Below, piece by piece: positions 24,129-31,596 of a DNA stretch of 59,090 bases. Source of the DNA: CAZNKU01 sp045654805 (GTDB lineage Bacteria > Bacillota > Clostridia > Monoglobales > Firm-18); NCBI GenBank assembly GCA_045654805.1, contig JAZOOD010000023.1, positions 1 through 59,090 of the forward strand, in the 5' to 3' direction. A program made the translations under genes and the position numbers. Numbering within the stretch: the first letter of the stretch is position 1; each line of letters starts with the position of its first letter. The notes under the pieces were generated by a model. That model was not told the origin of the DNA and did no database searches. It saw nothing but the letters and a program-made list of their open reading frames with translations.

Positions 24129-24599
24129 ATGGAAATTAAAACTAATGTAATGCGAATATTGGATAAGGCAAAAATATCATACACTCCCCATTTTTATGAC
24201 AACAAAGACGGGAGGATTGACGGAATAGCTGTAGCAGAAAAAATAGGCAAACCACCAGAATGTGTATTTAAAACATTGGTAACAAGGTATGAAAGAGATT
24301 TTTTTGTATTCGTAATCCCCGTTGCAGAAGAACTTAACCTGAAAAAGTGTGCTAAGGCAGTAGGTAAAAAAACTGTGGAAATGATAAGGGTAGACGAAAT
24401 AAACAAGGCAACAGGCTATATACGCGGAGGCTGTTCGCCAATAGGTATGAAAAAGCAGTATGTAACAGTTGTAGACGAGTCTGCATTAAATTGTGACACC
24501 ATAATTTTCAGTGCAGGTAAAATAGGTGCTCAGGTAGAAATGTCGCCAAAGGATTTGAAAAGTGTAATATCCCTCACATTTCAGGATATTACACAATAA
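24129..24599 (+). CDS. ybaK: Cys-tRNA(Pro)/Cys-tRNA(Cys) deacylase, YbaK family
   Basis: The protein has 156 residues from the ATG at 24129 (AAGGA 8-9 nt upstream; an earlier in-frame TTG is part of that stretch). The YbaK/EbsC trans-editing fold is indicated by DGIAVAEKIGKPPECVFKTL, the Lys in VFKTLVT, VAEELNLKKCAKAVGKK, and GYIRGGCSPIGMKK. These enzymes hydrolyse tRNA mischarged with Cys. The gene is monocistronic with its own promoter and terminator. Confidence 0.92.
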   Translation: MEIKTNVMRILDKAKISYTPHFYDNKDGRIDGIAVAEKIGKPPECVFKTLVTRYERDFFVFVIPVAEELNLKKCAKAVGKKTVEMIRVDEINKATGYIRGGCSPIGMKKQYVTVVDESALNCDTIIFSAGKIGAQVEMSPKDLKSVISLTFQDITQ

Positions 24600-24605
24600 T
24601 ATAAA

Positions 24606-24642
24606 AACGTCAATGTCTTACACACATTGACGTTTCTTTTTT
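24606..24642 (+). terminator. Terminator of the YbaK-like gene
   Basis: AACGTCAATGT / ACATTGACGTT, 7-nt loop, followed by TTCTTTTTT. A-run upstream means it can also serve the convergent XRE gene. Confidence 0.85.
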
Positions 24643-24979
24643 ATTCAATTCCGCATGATTTTGCATAAAGCTTTACAGTTTCAATAACATATTTTAACTG
24701 TTCTTCATTCATTTGCTTCAAATATTTGTTAAGCTGTGTTTCTGCATTATTTGAAGTTACACCAAACAACAAATAATCCGATTCTATTTCAAGAACCTGA
24801 CAAATATCTTTTAGTTTTGGAAGAGATACTCCTCTTACACCTCGTTCTATATTGCTGACTTGTTGACCACTGCATATTCCTGCTTTTTCAGCAAAAACAT
24901 CTTGAGTCATGTTTCTCTTCAATCTTATTTCTTTTATCCTGGCACCAACACTAGCATTGACTTCGTTTGCATGGCTCAT
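24641..24979 (-). CDS. XRE-family helix-turn-helix regulator
   Basis: A 112-residue protein. Residues about 11-66 form a Cro/CI-type HTH (GARIKEIRLKRNMTQDVFAE, then QQVSNIERGVRGVSLPKLKD and ICQVLEIESDYLLFG). The C-terminal 40 residues (ETQLNKYLKQMNEEQLKYVI) are a helical dimerisation or signal region. It is divergent from the 25135 gene across a 155-bp gap with a consensus promoter, so autoregulation and control of that neighbour are likely. Confidence 0.85.
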   Translation of the reverse strand: MSHANEVNASVGARIKEIRLKRNMTQDVFAEKAGICSGQQVSNIERGVRGVSLPKLKDICQVLEIESDYLLFGVTSNNAETQLNKYLKQMNEEQLKYVIETVKLYAKSCGIE

Positions 24980-25072
24980 AACATCACCTCACATAACTTT
25001 TCAACACTTATTATAGTACTTTTAGCTTGAATTATTAATGTACATTTTGTGCAACTAATAAAGCTAAATGTA

Positions 25073-25101
25073 TTGACAAATAAAACAAATCAGTATATAA
25101 T
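25073..25101 (+). promoter_or_regulatory. Consensus promoter of the 25135 gene
   Basis: TTGACA and TATAAT with exactly 17 bp between them, 33 bp before the ATG. The XRE repressor next door is the obvious candidate to shut such a strong promoter. Confidence 0.8.
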
Positions 25102-25134
25102 CTTAGTAAATTTAAAAGGGAATGGGATGGTTTT

Positions 25135-25509
25135 ATGAACGAAGCGGAAATGAAAATGCATATGGAATCAATAAGGTGGAAAAGTACTACTGAGGAAATA
25201 TATGTTTTGTTAAAAGAAATTATATCTATAATGATTGATAATGGTTTTTCGCTGAATGAGATGAAAAAAATGCTGAAACATGCTCTTGTAAATGAAATAA
25301 TAAAGAAATTGGATGATGTTGATGACAGGTTGGATTTTGTACTGAATTGTGACTATTTTTGGGAATACGTTGATGAAAAAGACGGACTAGATAAATATTC
25401 ACTTGACACCTTAATAAAGAAATATAATAAGGATAGTGAAAAAATCATAAAAGAACTTGCAGAAAAACCAAAAACAGTACGTCATAAATACAGTCTTAAA
25501 GATATATGA
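25135..25509 (+). CDS. Hypothetical helical cytoplasmic protein, XRE partner
   Basis: A 124-residue protein with GGGATGG 6 nt before its ATG. It is charged and predicted largely helical (EEIYVLLKEIISIMIDNGFS, LNEMKKMLKHALVNEIIKKL), with an acidic middle (DDVDDRLDFVLNCDYFWEYV) and a Lys-rich end. There are no membrane segments or known catalytic motifs and I do not recognise it. A perfect promoter, a divergent XRE gene and its own terminator suggest a regulated single-gene unit; a toxin-antitoxin or phage-defence accessory role is only conjecture. Confidence 0.7.
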   Translation: MNEAEMKMHMESIRWKSTTEEIYVLLKEIISIMIDNGFSLNEMKKMLKHALVNEIIKKLDDVDDRLDFVLNCDYFWEYVDEKDGLDKYSLDTLIKKYNKDSEKIIKELAEKPKTVRHKYSLKDI

Positions 25510-25512
25510 AAA

Positions 25513-25557
25513 GAGTGTAGCAAAATGAGATACATTTTGCTACACTCCTTTTTATTT
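25513..25557 (+). terminator. Strong bidirectional terminator between the 25135 gene and pyrI
   Basis: GAGTGTAGCAAAATG / CATTTTGCTACACTC (15 bp perfect stem, 5-nt loop) then CCTTTTTATTTT. It can serve both converging units; it overlaps the pyrI stop. Confidence 0.9.
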
Positions 25558-25968
25558 TGCCTTTGATTCACAGTATATGCATCTATAAATTCTGTTTTCC
25601 TCGTCAGTAAGCTTAAAAATATGCTCAAGTTCCTGCTCCGTTGTGGTAATACAACGGGGATTTTTACATAGTAAAACATTTTTAAGTATCTGCGGCAAGG
25701 CAATACGCTTTTTCTCAACCAATACACCGTCTTTTATTATATCAACGGTAACATTTGGGTCCACATAACCCAAAATATCCATATTGATTTTAATATCCCC
25801 GTCTATTTTAATAATATCCTTTTTGCCCATTTTTTTACTGTTTACATTTTTAATAAATGCAACGGAGCAATCCAGACTGTCAAGGTTCAAAAGCTGATAA
25901 AGTTCTATACCCTTACCTGCAGTAATATGGTCAATAACTATACCATTTTTTATTGAATCAATATTCAA
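25552..25968 (-). CDS. pyrI: Aspartate carbamoyltransferase regulatory subunit
   Basis: A 138-residue protein with the nucleotide-binding domain (IDHITAGKGIELYQLLNL, KIDGDIKINMDILGYVDPN) and a C-terminal zinc domain with four Cys in CKNPRCITTTEQELEH ... YRCIYCESKAK. PyrI brings CTP/ATP control to the PyrB trimers. Its start lies 1 bp after the pyrB stop, closing the pyr operon. Confidence 0.95.
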   Translation of the reverse strand: MNIDSIKNGIVIDHITAGKGIELYQLLNLDSLDCSVAFIKNVNSKKMGKKDIIKIDGDIKINMDILGYVDPNVTVDIIKDGVLVEKKRIALPQILKNVLLCKNPRCITTTEQELEHIFKLTDEENRIYRCIYCESKAK

Positions 25969-26883
25969 TTACTCCACCTCCAAAAGCTTTAAAATCAGCG
26001 CCATTCTCATAAATTTACCATTTAACACCTGTTTAAAATAGCAAGCACGCTTATCATTATCAATGGCAACAGATATCTCATTTACTCTTGGCAAAGGATG
26101 CATTATGCATAAATCTTCTTTTGCATTTACGAGCTTTTCGGGAGTAAGAATAAAGCTGTCTTTAAGCCTCAAATAATCTTCTTCGTTAAAAAATCTTTCC
26201 CTTTGTACCCTTGTCATATATAAAATATCGAGTTCAGGCATAACCTCTTCAAGATTATTTGTCTGCACATATTCAATATTATTTTTTTTAAGAACATCCT
26301 TTTTAACATAGCTTGGAAGTTTAAGTTCTTCAGGTGAAATAAGTACAAATCTAATACCCTCATATCTTGAAAGAGCATTAATAAGTGAATGTACTGTTCT
26401 GCCAAACTTCAAATCCCCACAAAGACCAATTGTAAGGTTGTTAAATCTTCCCTTTTCGCGATATATTGTAAGCATATCAGCAAGAGTCTGTGTAGGATGA
26501 TTATGGCCTCCGTCACCTGCATTTATAACAGGTATCGTTGAATTCATAGATGCAACGGTAGGAGCGCCCTCCTTTGGGTGACGCATAGCAATAATATCTG
26601 CATAACAGCTTACTACCTTGGCAGTGTCTGCAATACTTTCACCCTTGGATGCAGAGCTTGACTGTGCCTCGGAAAAGCCAAGTACATTTCCGCCAAGCTC
26701 CATCATCGCAGCCTCAAAGCTCAATCTTGTTCTTGTAGAAGGCTCAAAAAACAATGTTGCAAGCTTTTTATATTTGCATTTTTCTCTGTATTTTTCAGGA
26801 TTTTCAATAATATCCATGGCAGTATCTACAAGCTGCTGGATTTCCTCTACACTCAAATCCACAATATCAATGAGATGTCTCAT
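25969..26883 (-). CDS. pyrB: Aspartate carbamoyltransferase catalytic subunit
   Basis: A 304-residue protein with the carbamoyl-phosphate-binding FEPSTRTRLSFEAAM (residues about 49-63), SASKGESIADTAKV, MRHPKEGAPT, GDGGHNHPTQTLADMLTIY and the aspartate-domain HPLPRVNEI. It forms carbamoyl-aspartate, the committed pyrimidine step. The presence of PyrI indicates the allosteric class B holoenzyme. The ATG shares one base with the pyrE stop (TAATG). Confidence 0.97.
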   Translation of the reverse strand: MRHLIDIVDLSVEEIQQLVDTAMDIIENPEKYREKCKYKKLATLFFEPSTRTRLSFEAAMMELGGNVLGFSEAQSSSASKGESIADTAKVVSCYADIIAMRHPKEGAPTVASMNSTIPVINAGDGGHNHPTQTLADMLTIYREKGRFNNLTIGLCGDLKFGRTVHSLINALSRYEGIRFVLISPEELKLPSYVKKDVLKKNNIEYVQTNNLEEVMPELDILYMTRVQRERFFNEEDYLRLKDSFILTPEKLVNAKEDLCIMHPLPRVNEISVAIDNDKRACYFKQVLNGKFMRMALILKLLEVE

Positions 26884-27521
26884 TACTTATTTCCCCCAAT
26901 CCAGCTTTCGTCACTTGGATTGTTTCTAAAAGCAATAAGTCTTTCAATATCACTTTCCTTAATATATCCTTCTTCAGCAGCAACCTTAGCTACTGCATCA
27001 AAGTCTGAAAGGCTCACATTTTTAACATTAGCCTCTGCCATTCTGTCGATGCCTTTTTTCATACCGTATGTAAATATTGATGCAACACCCAAAACTTCCG
27101 CACCAGCTTCACGAAGGACATTCACAACCTCTATAACGCTGCCGCCTGTTGAAATAAGATCCTCAATAACAACAACCTTTTGCCCTTTTTCAAGCTTACC
27201 CTCTATCTGATTACCGCGTCCGTGGTCTTTGGCACCTGAACGCACATAACCCATAGGCATACCAAGAATATGCCCAACTATAGCTGCATGGGCAATACCT
27301 GCTGTTGAGGTACCCATCAAAACTTCTGCATCGGGATATTCCTTTTTTACAATTTCAGCAAGACCGTTTTCAATGTGATTTCTTACTTCGGGAGCAGTAA
27401 GAGTAAGTCTGTTGTCGCAATAAACAGGGCTTTTAATACCGCTTGCCCATGTAAAAGGCTGTTCCGGTCTTAAAAATACAGCACCTATTGACAATAAATC
27501 CTTAGCAATTATGTTTTTCAT
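26883..27521 (-). CDS. pyrE: Orotate phosphoribosyltransferase
   Basis: A 212-residue protein from the ATG at 27521 (AAGGAG 8 nt upstream). FTWASGIKSPVYCDNRLT is the PyrE N-terminal signature, YVRSGAKDHGRGNQIEG the mobile catalytic loop and VVVIEDLISTGGSVIE the PRPP-binding motif. It couples orotate to PRPP giving OMP. It overlaps nearby genes at both ends, consistent with one transcript. Confidence 0.96.
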   Translation of the reverse strand: MKNIIAKDLLSIGAVFLRPEQPFTWASGIKSPVYCDNRLTLTAPEVRNHIENGLAEIVKKEYPDAEVLMGTSTAGIAHAAIVGHILGMPMGYVRSGAKDHGRGNQIEGKLEKGQKVVVIEDLISTGGSVIEVVNVLREAGAEVLGVASIFTYGMKKGIDRMAEANVKNVSLSDFDAVAKVAAEEGYIKESDIERLIAFRNNPSDESWIGGNK

Positions 27522-27534
27522 AAGTATATCTCCT

Positions 27535-28233
27535 TTAACCAATAAATTCTTTCAAGCATCTTTCGTATGCGGCAACAGGGTCATCTGCCTGTGTAATAGG
27601 TCTGCCTACCACGATATAGTCAGAACCGATTTCCTTCGCCTTTTCAGGTGTAGTGATACGTACCTGGTCGCCTACTTCACCGTCTGCAAAACGCACACCT
27701 GGTGTTACTGTAAGGAATTTTTCTCCACAAGTTTCCTTAACCTTACCTGCCTCCAAGGGTGAGCATACAACACCATCAAGTCCGCATTCTGAAGCACATT
27801 TTGCATAGTGCATAACAACCTTGTCAAGAGGCTCATTTATAAGCAAGTCATTCTTCATTCTCTCTTCACTTGTAGAAGTAAGCTGTGTTACTGCAATAAG
27901 AATAGGTCTTGTACCGTCTTCACGCATTAGACCTTCCAGAGCTGCTTCCATCATAGCCTTTGTACCAAAAGCGTGAAGGTTGCACATATCTACATCAAGT
28001 CTTGACAAAACAGACATAGACTTTTTAACTGTATTTGGAATGTCGCAAAGCTTCAAATCCAAAAATATTTTGTGACCTCTTGCCTTTATTTCCCTTACAA
28101 TTTCAGGACCTTCCGCATAAAAAAGTTCCATACCAATTTTCACAAAAGGCTTTTTGCCTGTAAATTTGTCAAGAAAAGTGAAAACCTGTTCCTTGCTGTT
28201 AAAATCACAAGCTATAATTACATCCTTACCCAT
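27535..28233 (-). CDS. pyrF: Orotidine 5'-phosphate decarboxylase
   Basis: A 232-residue protein with IIACDFNSKEQVFTFLDKF at the start, the catalytic FLDLKLCDIPNTVKKS (Lys-Asp pairs, about residues 56-71), TVTPGVRFADGEVGDQ and SDYIVVGRPITQADDP. It decarboxylates OMP to UMP. The group I type fold matches the short length. The ATG overlaps the pyrD stop by one base. Confidence 0.96.
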   Translation of the reverse strand: MGKDVIIACDFNSKEQVFTFLDKFTGKKPFVKIGMELFYAEGPEIVREIKARGHKIFLDLKLCDIPNTVKKSMSVLSRLDVDMCNLHAFGTKAMMEAALEGLMREDGTRPILIAVTQLTSTSEERMKNDLLINEPLDKVVMHYAKCASECGLDGVVCSPLEAGKVKETCGEKFLTVTPGVRFADGEVGDQVRITTPEKAKEIGSDYIVVGRPITQADDPVAAYERCLKEFIG

Positions 28234-29144
28234 TAGTGTGCACCTCCGATAATGTCTTTTAAACTATTTATTTTATACTTTTCCATCACAAGCGGCAATT
28301 GTTCAACAATGTCCTTACAACAATACGGGTTTACAAGATTAGCTGCACCAACCTGCACACCCGTCGCACCTGCAAGCATCATTTCAATAACATCTTCCGC
28401 AGTTGAAATACCGCCCATACCGATAATCGGTATATTTACAGCCTCATAAACCTGATATACCATTCTTATAGCCACAGGCTTAATTGCCGAGCCTGAAAAA
28501 CCACCCATTTTGTTTGCAATTACAGGCTTTTTGCTCTTTAAATCTATACGCATACCCAAAAGAGTGTTTATAAGGCTAATGCCGTCTGCCCCTGCATCCT
28601 CACACGCTTTTGCTATGGAAACAATGTCCGTAACATTGGGACTTAATTTAATATAAACAGGCTTTTTAGTAACCGCTTTTACAGCCTTTGTAACCTCTGC
28701 AGCACTTTCCGGCAATGTTCCAAAGCTCATGCCACCATTATGTACATTAGGGCAACTTACGTTAACCTCTAAAATACCTACCTGTTCTTCCTTATCAAGC
28801 TTTTCACAAGTGTAAGCATATTCCTCAATTGAAAAACCGCTTACATTTGCAATAACCTTTTTATCAAAGCACTTTTTAAGCTTTGGCAATTCTTCCGATA
28901 TAACCTTTTCAACACCGGGATTTTGCAAGCCAACGGAGTTTATCATACCGCTTTCGCATTCTGCAATTCTAGGTGTAGGGTTACCGAAACGAGCATCTTT
29001 TGTTGTACCCTTAAATGAAAATGTACCAAGCACGTTTATATCATAAAGTTCCGCAAATTCATAACCGTACCCGAATGTACCGCTGGCAGGGATTACCGGA
29101 TTATCAAGTTCCAATCCGCTAAGATTAACCTTTGTATCTACCAT
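28233..29144 (-). CDS. pyrD: Dihydroorotate dehydrogenase, type 1B catalytic subunit
   Basis: A 303-residue protein from the ATG at 29144 with AAGGAGGAG 5 nt upstream. It shows NPVIPASGTFGYGYEFAELY, the catalytic Cys in VNVSCPNVHNGGMSFG typical of class 1 (class 2 has Ser), VYIKLSPNVTDIV and GMGGISTAEDVIEMMLAGAT. With PyrK it uses NAD+ as acceptor. It overlaps pyrK by 7 bp. Confidence 0.96.
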   Translation of the reverse strand: MVDTKVNLSGLELDNPVIPASGTFGYGYEFAELYDINVLGTFSFKGTTKDARFGNPTPRIAECESGMINSVGLQNPGVEKVISEELPKLKKCFDKKVIANVSGFSIEEYAYTCEKLDKEEQVGILEVNVSCPNVHNGGMSFGTLPESAAEVTKAVKAVTKKPVYIKLSPNVTDIVSIAKACEDAGADGISLINTLLGMRIDLKSKKPVIANKMGGFSGSAIKPVAIRMVYQVYEAVNIPIIGMGGISTAEDVIEMMLAGATGVQVGAANLVNPYCCKDIVEQLPLVMEKYKINSLKDIIGGAH

Positions 29145-29869
29145 ATAATCTCCTCCTTTACAAGTACGGGACCGTCTTTGCATATTCTCTTGTTCCCGTA
29201 TTTTGTCTTACAGGAACAACCCATACAAGCACCGAAACCGCAACCCATACGCTCCTCAAAGCTGAACTGACCTGATGTTTCGGTTGAATTATATACTGCT
29301 TTTAACATAGGTTCAGGACCGCACACATAAAAATATGTGTAATCAATATCCTTAATTGCATCTGTCACAAAGCCCTTTATACCTACGCTTCCGTCAACAG
29401 TTGTAATATATGCTGTTGCACCTATTTTTTCAAATTCATCCTTATAAAAAACTTCGCTTTCCTTATTAAACCCGAGTACAACAGTAACCTTTTTGCCCAT
29501 TGCAATCAGTTTTTTTGCTAGGTTGTACATAGGTGGCACACCTGCACCGCCACCAATCAACAGTGGTTTGTCCCCGCTTAAGGAAAGGTCGTAACCGTTA
29601 CCAAGACCTGTTAAAATATCAAGGCTTGTACCCTTTTCCATAACTGACATTGACTCGGTACCCTTGCCCACAACCTTGTATATTAAAGTCAGCGTATTTT
29701 CATCATAATCACATACGGAAATTGGTCTGCGTAAAAACATACCCTCAAGCTTTATGTTTACAAACTGGCCTGATGCGGTAATATGTGATGTATCCCCCGA
29801 AAGCACCATTTCGTAAACATTCTCCGCAATATTTTTATTTGAAATTATATCAAAATAGCTCTGATTCAT
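29138..29869 (-). CDS. pyrK: Dihydroorotate dehydrogenase electron-transfer subunit
   Basis: A 243-residue protein from the ATG at 29869 (GGGAGG 7 nt upstream). The FAD-binding LRRPISVCDYD and NAD-binding PLLIGGGAGVPPMYNLAKKL are followed by a C-terminal [2Fe-2S] motif: MGCGFGACMGCSCKT with a distal Cys in RICKDGPV. It shuttles electrons from PyrD's FMN to NAD+. It ends with TAG, showing amber is used as a true stop here. Confidence 0.96.
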   Translation of the reverse strand: MNQSYFDIISNKNIAENVYEMVLSGDTSHITASGQFVNIKLEGMFLRRPISVCDYDENTLTLIYKVVGKGTESMSVMEKGTSLDILTGLGNGYDLSLSGDKPLLIGGGAGVPPMYNLAKKLIAMGKKVTVVLGFNKESEVFYKDEFEKIGATAYITTVDGSVGIKGFVTDAIKDIDYTYFYVCGPEPMLKAVYNSTETSGQFSFEERMGCGFGACMGCSCKTKYGNKRICKDGPVLVKEEIIW

Positions 29870-31128
29870 TACTTTTCCTCCCATACAATCTGCCCGTTGC
29901 AAATTGTCATCTTGCATCTACCGAACACCCTTTTTCCTTCAAGGGGAGTAAATTTACCCATTGATTCAAATTCTTCAGGGTTAATTGTATATTCAGCATC
30001 AAGGTCAAAAACAGTTAAGTTTGCAGGCTCACCTGCCCTAATATCATTGTCTATACCAAATCTAGTCTTAGGGTTATCGTGCATAAGCTCAATTAACCTT
30101 TCAAGGCTGATTTTACCTGTTTTTACAAAGTATGTGTACATAGTTGCAAATGCTGTTTCAATACCTACGACACCCATAAAGCTCTTTTCAAGCCCCTTTG
30201 TTTTTTCTTCGGCAGAATGTGGGGCATGGTCGGTAGCTATCATATCTATAGTACCATCAAGCAAGCCTTCAACAAGTGCAAGCCTGTCATGTTCACTTCG
30301 GATAGGAGGGTTCATTTTAAACCTGCCCTCTTCCTCAAGCATCATATCATTCATAGTAAGATAATGAGGTGCAGTTTCGCAAGTGATATTTACACCATCT
30401 CTTTTTGCATTACGGATAAGCTCCACACTTTCTTTAGCAGAAATATGGCAAACGTGATATTTGCATCCCGTCTTCTTAACCAATTCAATATCCCTTTTTA
30501 TAGGTCCCCATTCACTTTCGGAACATATGCCCTTATGGTTATGAATTTTTGCATATTCTCCGTCGTGGATATATCCTCCAAACAGCAAATCATTATCCTC
30601 ACAATGGGCAGAAATTATTTTGTTATGCTCCTTTGCCTTTTCCATAGCAGCAATCATCATATCCTCCGACTGTACACCCTTGCCGTCATCGGAAAACCCG
30701 ATTACATGAGATGCCATATCATCAAGGTCTGCCATTACCTCACCCTGTTCACCCTTTGTAATTGCGCCAAAGGGATATACATTTATGCAAGCGTCCTTTT
30801 CGATAATATCAAGCTGTTGTTTCAAGGTATCAAAACTATCGGGAACAGGATTTAAATTCGGCATTGAGCACACCGATGTATAACCTCCCCTTGCACAGGC
30901 CTTGGTACCTGTTTTCATAGTTTCTTTATAAGAAAATCCCGGCTCTCTTAAATGTACATGAACATCTATCAAACCGGGAAATATATAGCAATTTTCAAAA
31001 TCAAAGCAACGACCGCCATCTAAAATGCTGTCGTCAACTGATACTATACGTCCTTCAGAAACATTAACATTTGCTTTAACAAAGCCTTTATCCATATAAA
31101 CAAATGCATTTTTAAGAGTATAGTTCAT
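29869..31128 (-). CDS. pyrC: Dihydroorotase
   Basis: A 419-residue protein with AAAGGAG 7 nt before its ATG. The binuclear metal site is marked by GLIDVHVHLREPGFSYKE, ISAHCEDNDL, YHVCHISAKES and MIATDHAPHSAEEK. It closes carbamoyl-aspartate to dihydroorotate. It is the first gene of the pyr operon, directly after the promoter. Confidence 0.96.
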   Translation of the reverse strand: MNYTLKNAFVYMDKGFVKANVNVSEGRIVSVDDSILDGGRCFDFENCYIFPGLIDVHVHLREPGFSYKETMKTGTKACARGGYTSVCSMPNLNPVPDSFDTLKQQLDIIEKDACINVYPFGAITKGEQGEVMADLDDMASHVIGFSDDGKGVQSEDMMIAAMEKAKEHNKIISAHCEDNDLLFGGYIHDGEYAKIHNHKGICSESEWGPIKRDIELVKKTGCKYHVCHISAKESVELIRNAKRDGVNITCETAPHYLTMNDMMLEEEGRFKMNPPIRSEHDRLALVEGLLDGTIDMIATDHAPHSAEEKTKGLEKSFMGVVGIETAFATMYTYFVKTGKISLERLIELMHDNPKTRFGIDNDIRAGEPANLTVFDLDAEYTINPEEFESMGKFTPLEGKRVFGRCKMTICNGQIVWEEK

Positions 31129-31167
31129 AATTATCTCCTTTCAAAATAAAGCATAAAACCTCTAAAT

Positions 31168-31196
31168 ATTCTATCATAAAACGATGGTTGTGTCAA
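31168..31196 (-). promoter_or_regulatory. Promoter of the pyr operon
   Basis: TTGACA and TAGAAT on the minus strand with a 17-bp spacer. The leader to pyrC is only about 35 nt, too short for a PyrR attenuator, so control must act in another way (for example at initiation). Confidence 0.75.
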
Positions 31197-31202
31197 TAAA
31201 AA

Positions 31203-31226
31203 GGTCAGCAACTTTAGTTGCTGACC
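31203..31226 (-). terminator. Terminator of the HPr-like gene
   Basis: GGTCAGCAAC / GTTGCTGACC (10-bp perfect stem, 4-nt loop) followed on the minus strand by TTTTTATT; it lies just before the pyr promoter. Confidence 0.9.
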
Positions 31227-31235
31227 ACTAAAATT

Positions 31236-31466
31236 TTATTCACATATAAACTCTTTGATTTCTGCTTCGAATGAGCCGTCATCATCACCGTGAATATCAA
31301 GTTTTATCGGCTTTGACAAATCCAAAGAGAAAATACCCATAATAGACTTTGCATCTACTACATATCTGCCTGATGTAAGGTCTACATCGTAATCACATTT
31401 TGCAACAATGTTTACAAATGCTTTTACCTTGTTGATAGAGTCTAACATAATATTAAATGATTTCAT
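31236..31466 (-). CDS. HPr-like protein lacking the phosphorylatable His
   Basis: A 76-residue protein from the ATG at 31466 (AGGAGG upstream). It aligns with HPr over its length. The segment VVDAKSIMGIFSLDLS (about residues 36-51) matches the Ser46 regulatory region of HPr. Where HPr has GxHARPA with the His15 phosphorylation site, this protein reads MLDSINKVKAFVNIV, with no His. It therefore cannot take phosphate from enzyme I but might be phosphorylated on Ser by HPr kinase, as Crh is in Bacillus. It probably is a regulator, not a sugar carrier. Confidence 0.8.
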   Translation of the reverse strand: MKSFNIMLDSINKVKAFVNIVAKCDYDVDLTSGRYVVDAKSIMGIFSLDLSKPIKLDIHGDDDGSFEAEIKEFICE

Positions 31467-31499
31467 AACTACTTCCTCCTTTAGGTTATTTATAAACAT

Positions 31500-31528
31500 A
31501 TAATACACTTTTTTTCTATATTTGTCAA
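31500..31528 (-). promoter_or_regulatory. Promoter of the HPr-like gene
   Basis: TTGACA and TATTAT with a 17-bp spacer on the minus strand, 33 bp before the ATG at 31466. Confidence 0.75.
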
Positions 31529-31596
31529 ACTTTTTATTGAGAAAAATCCATACTTATGATAGTATATAATATATAATACTACAAAGAGGTAAACTT

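Noticed and set aside
31540..31575. Promoter of mtaB from TTGAGA and TATAAT
   Set aside because: The spacer is 22 bp, outside the usable range, and no better -35 was found.
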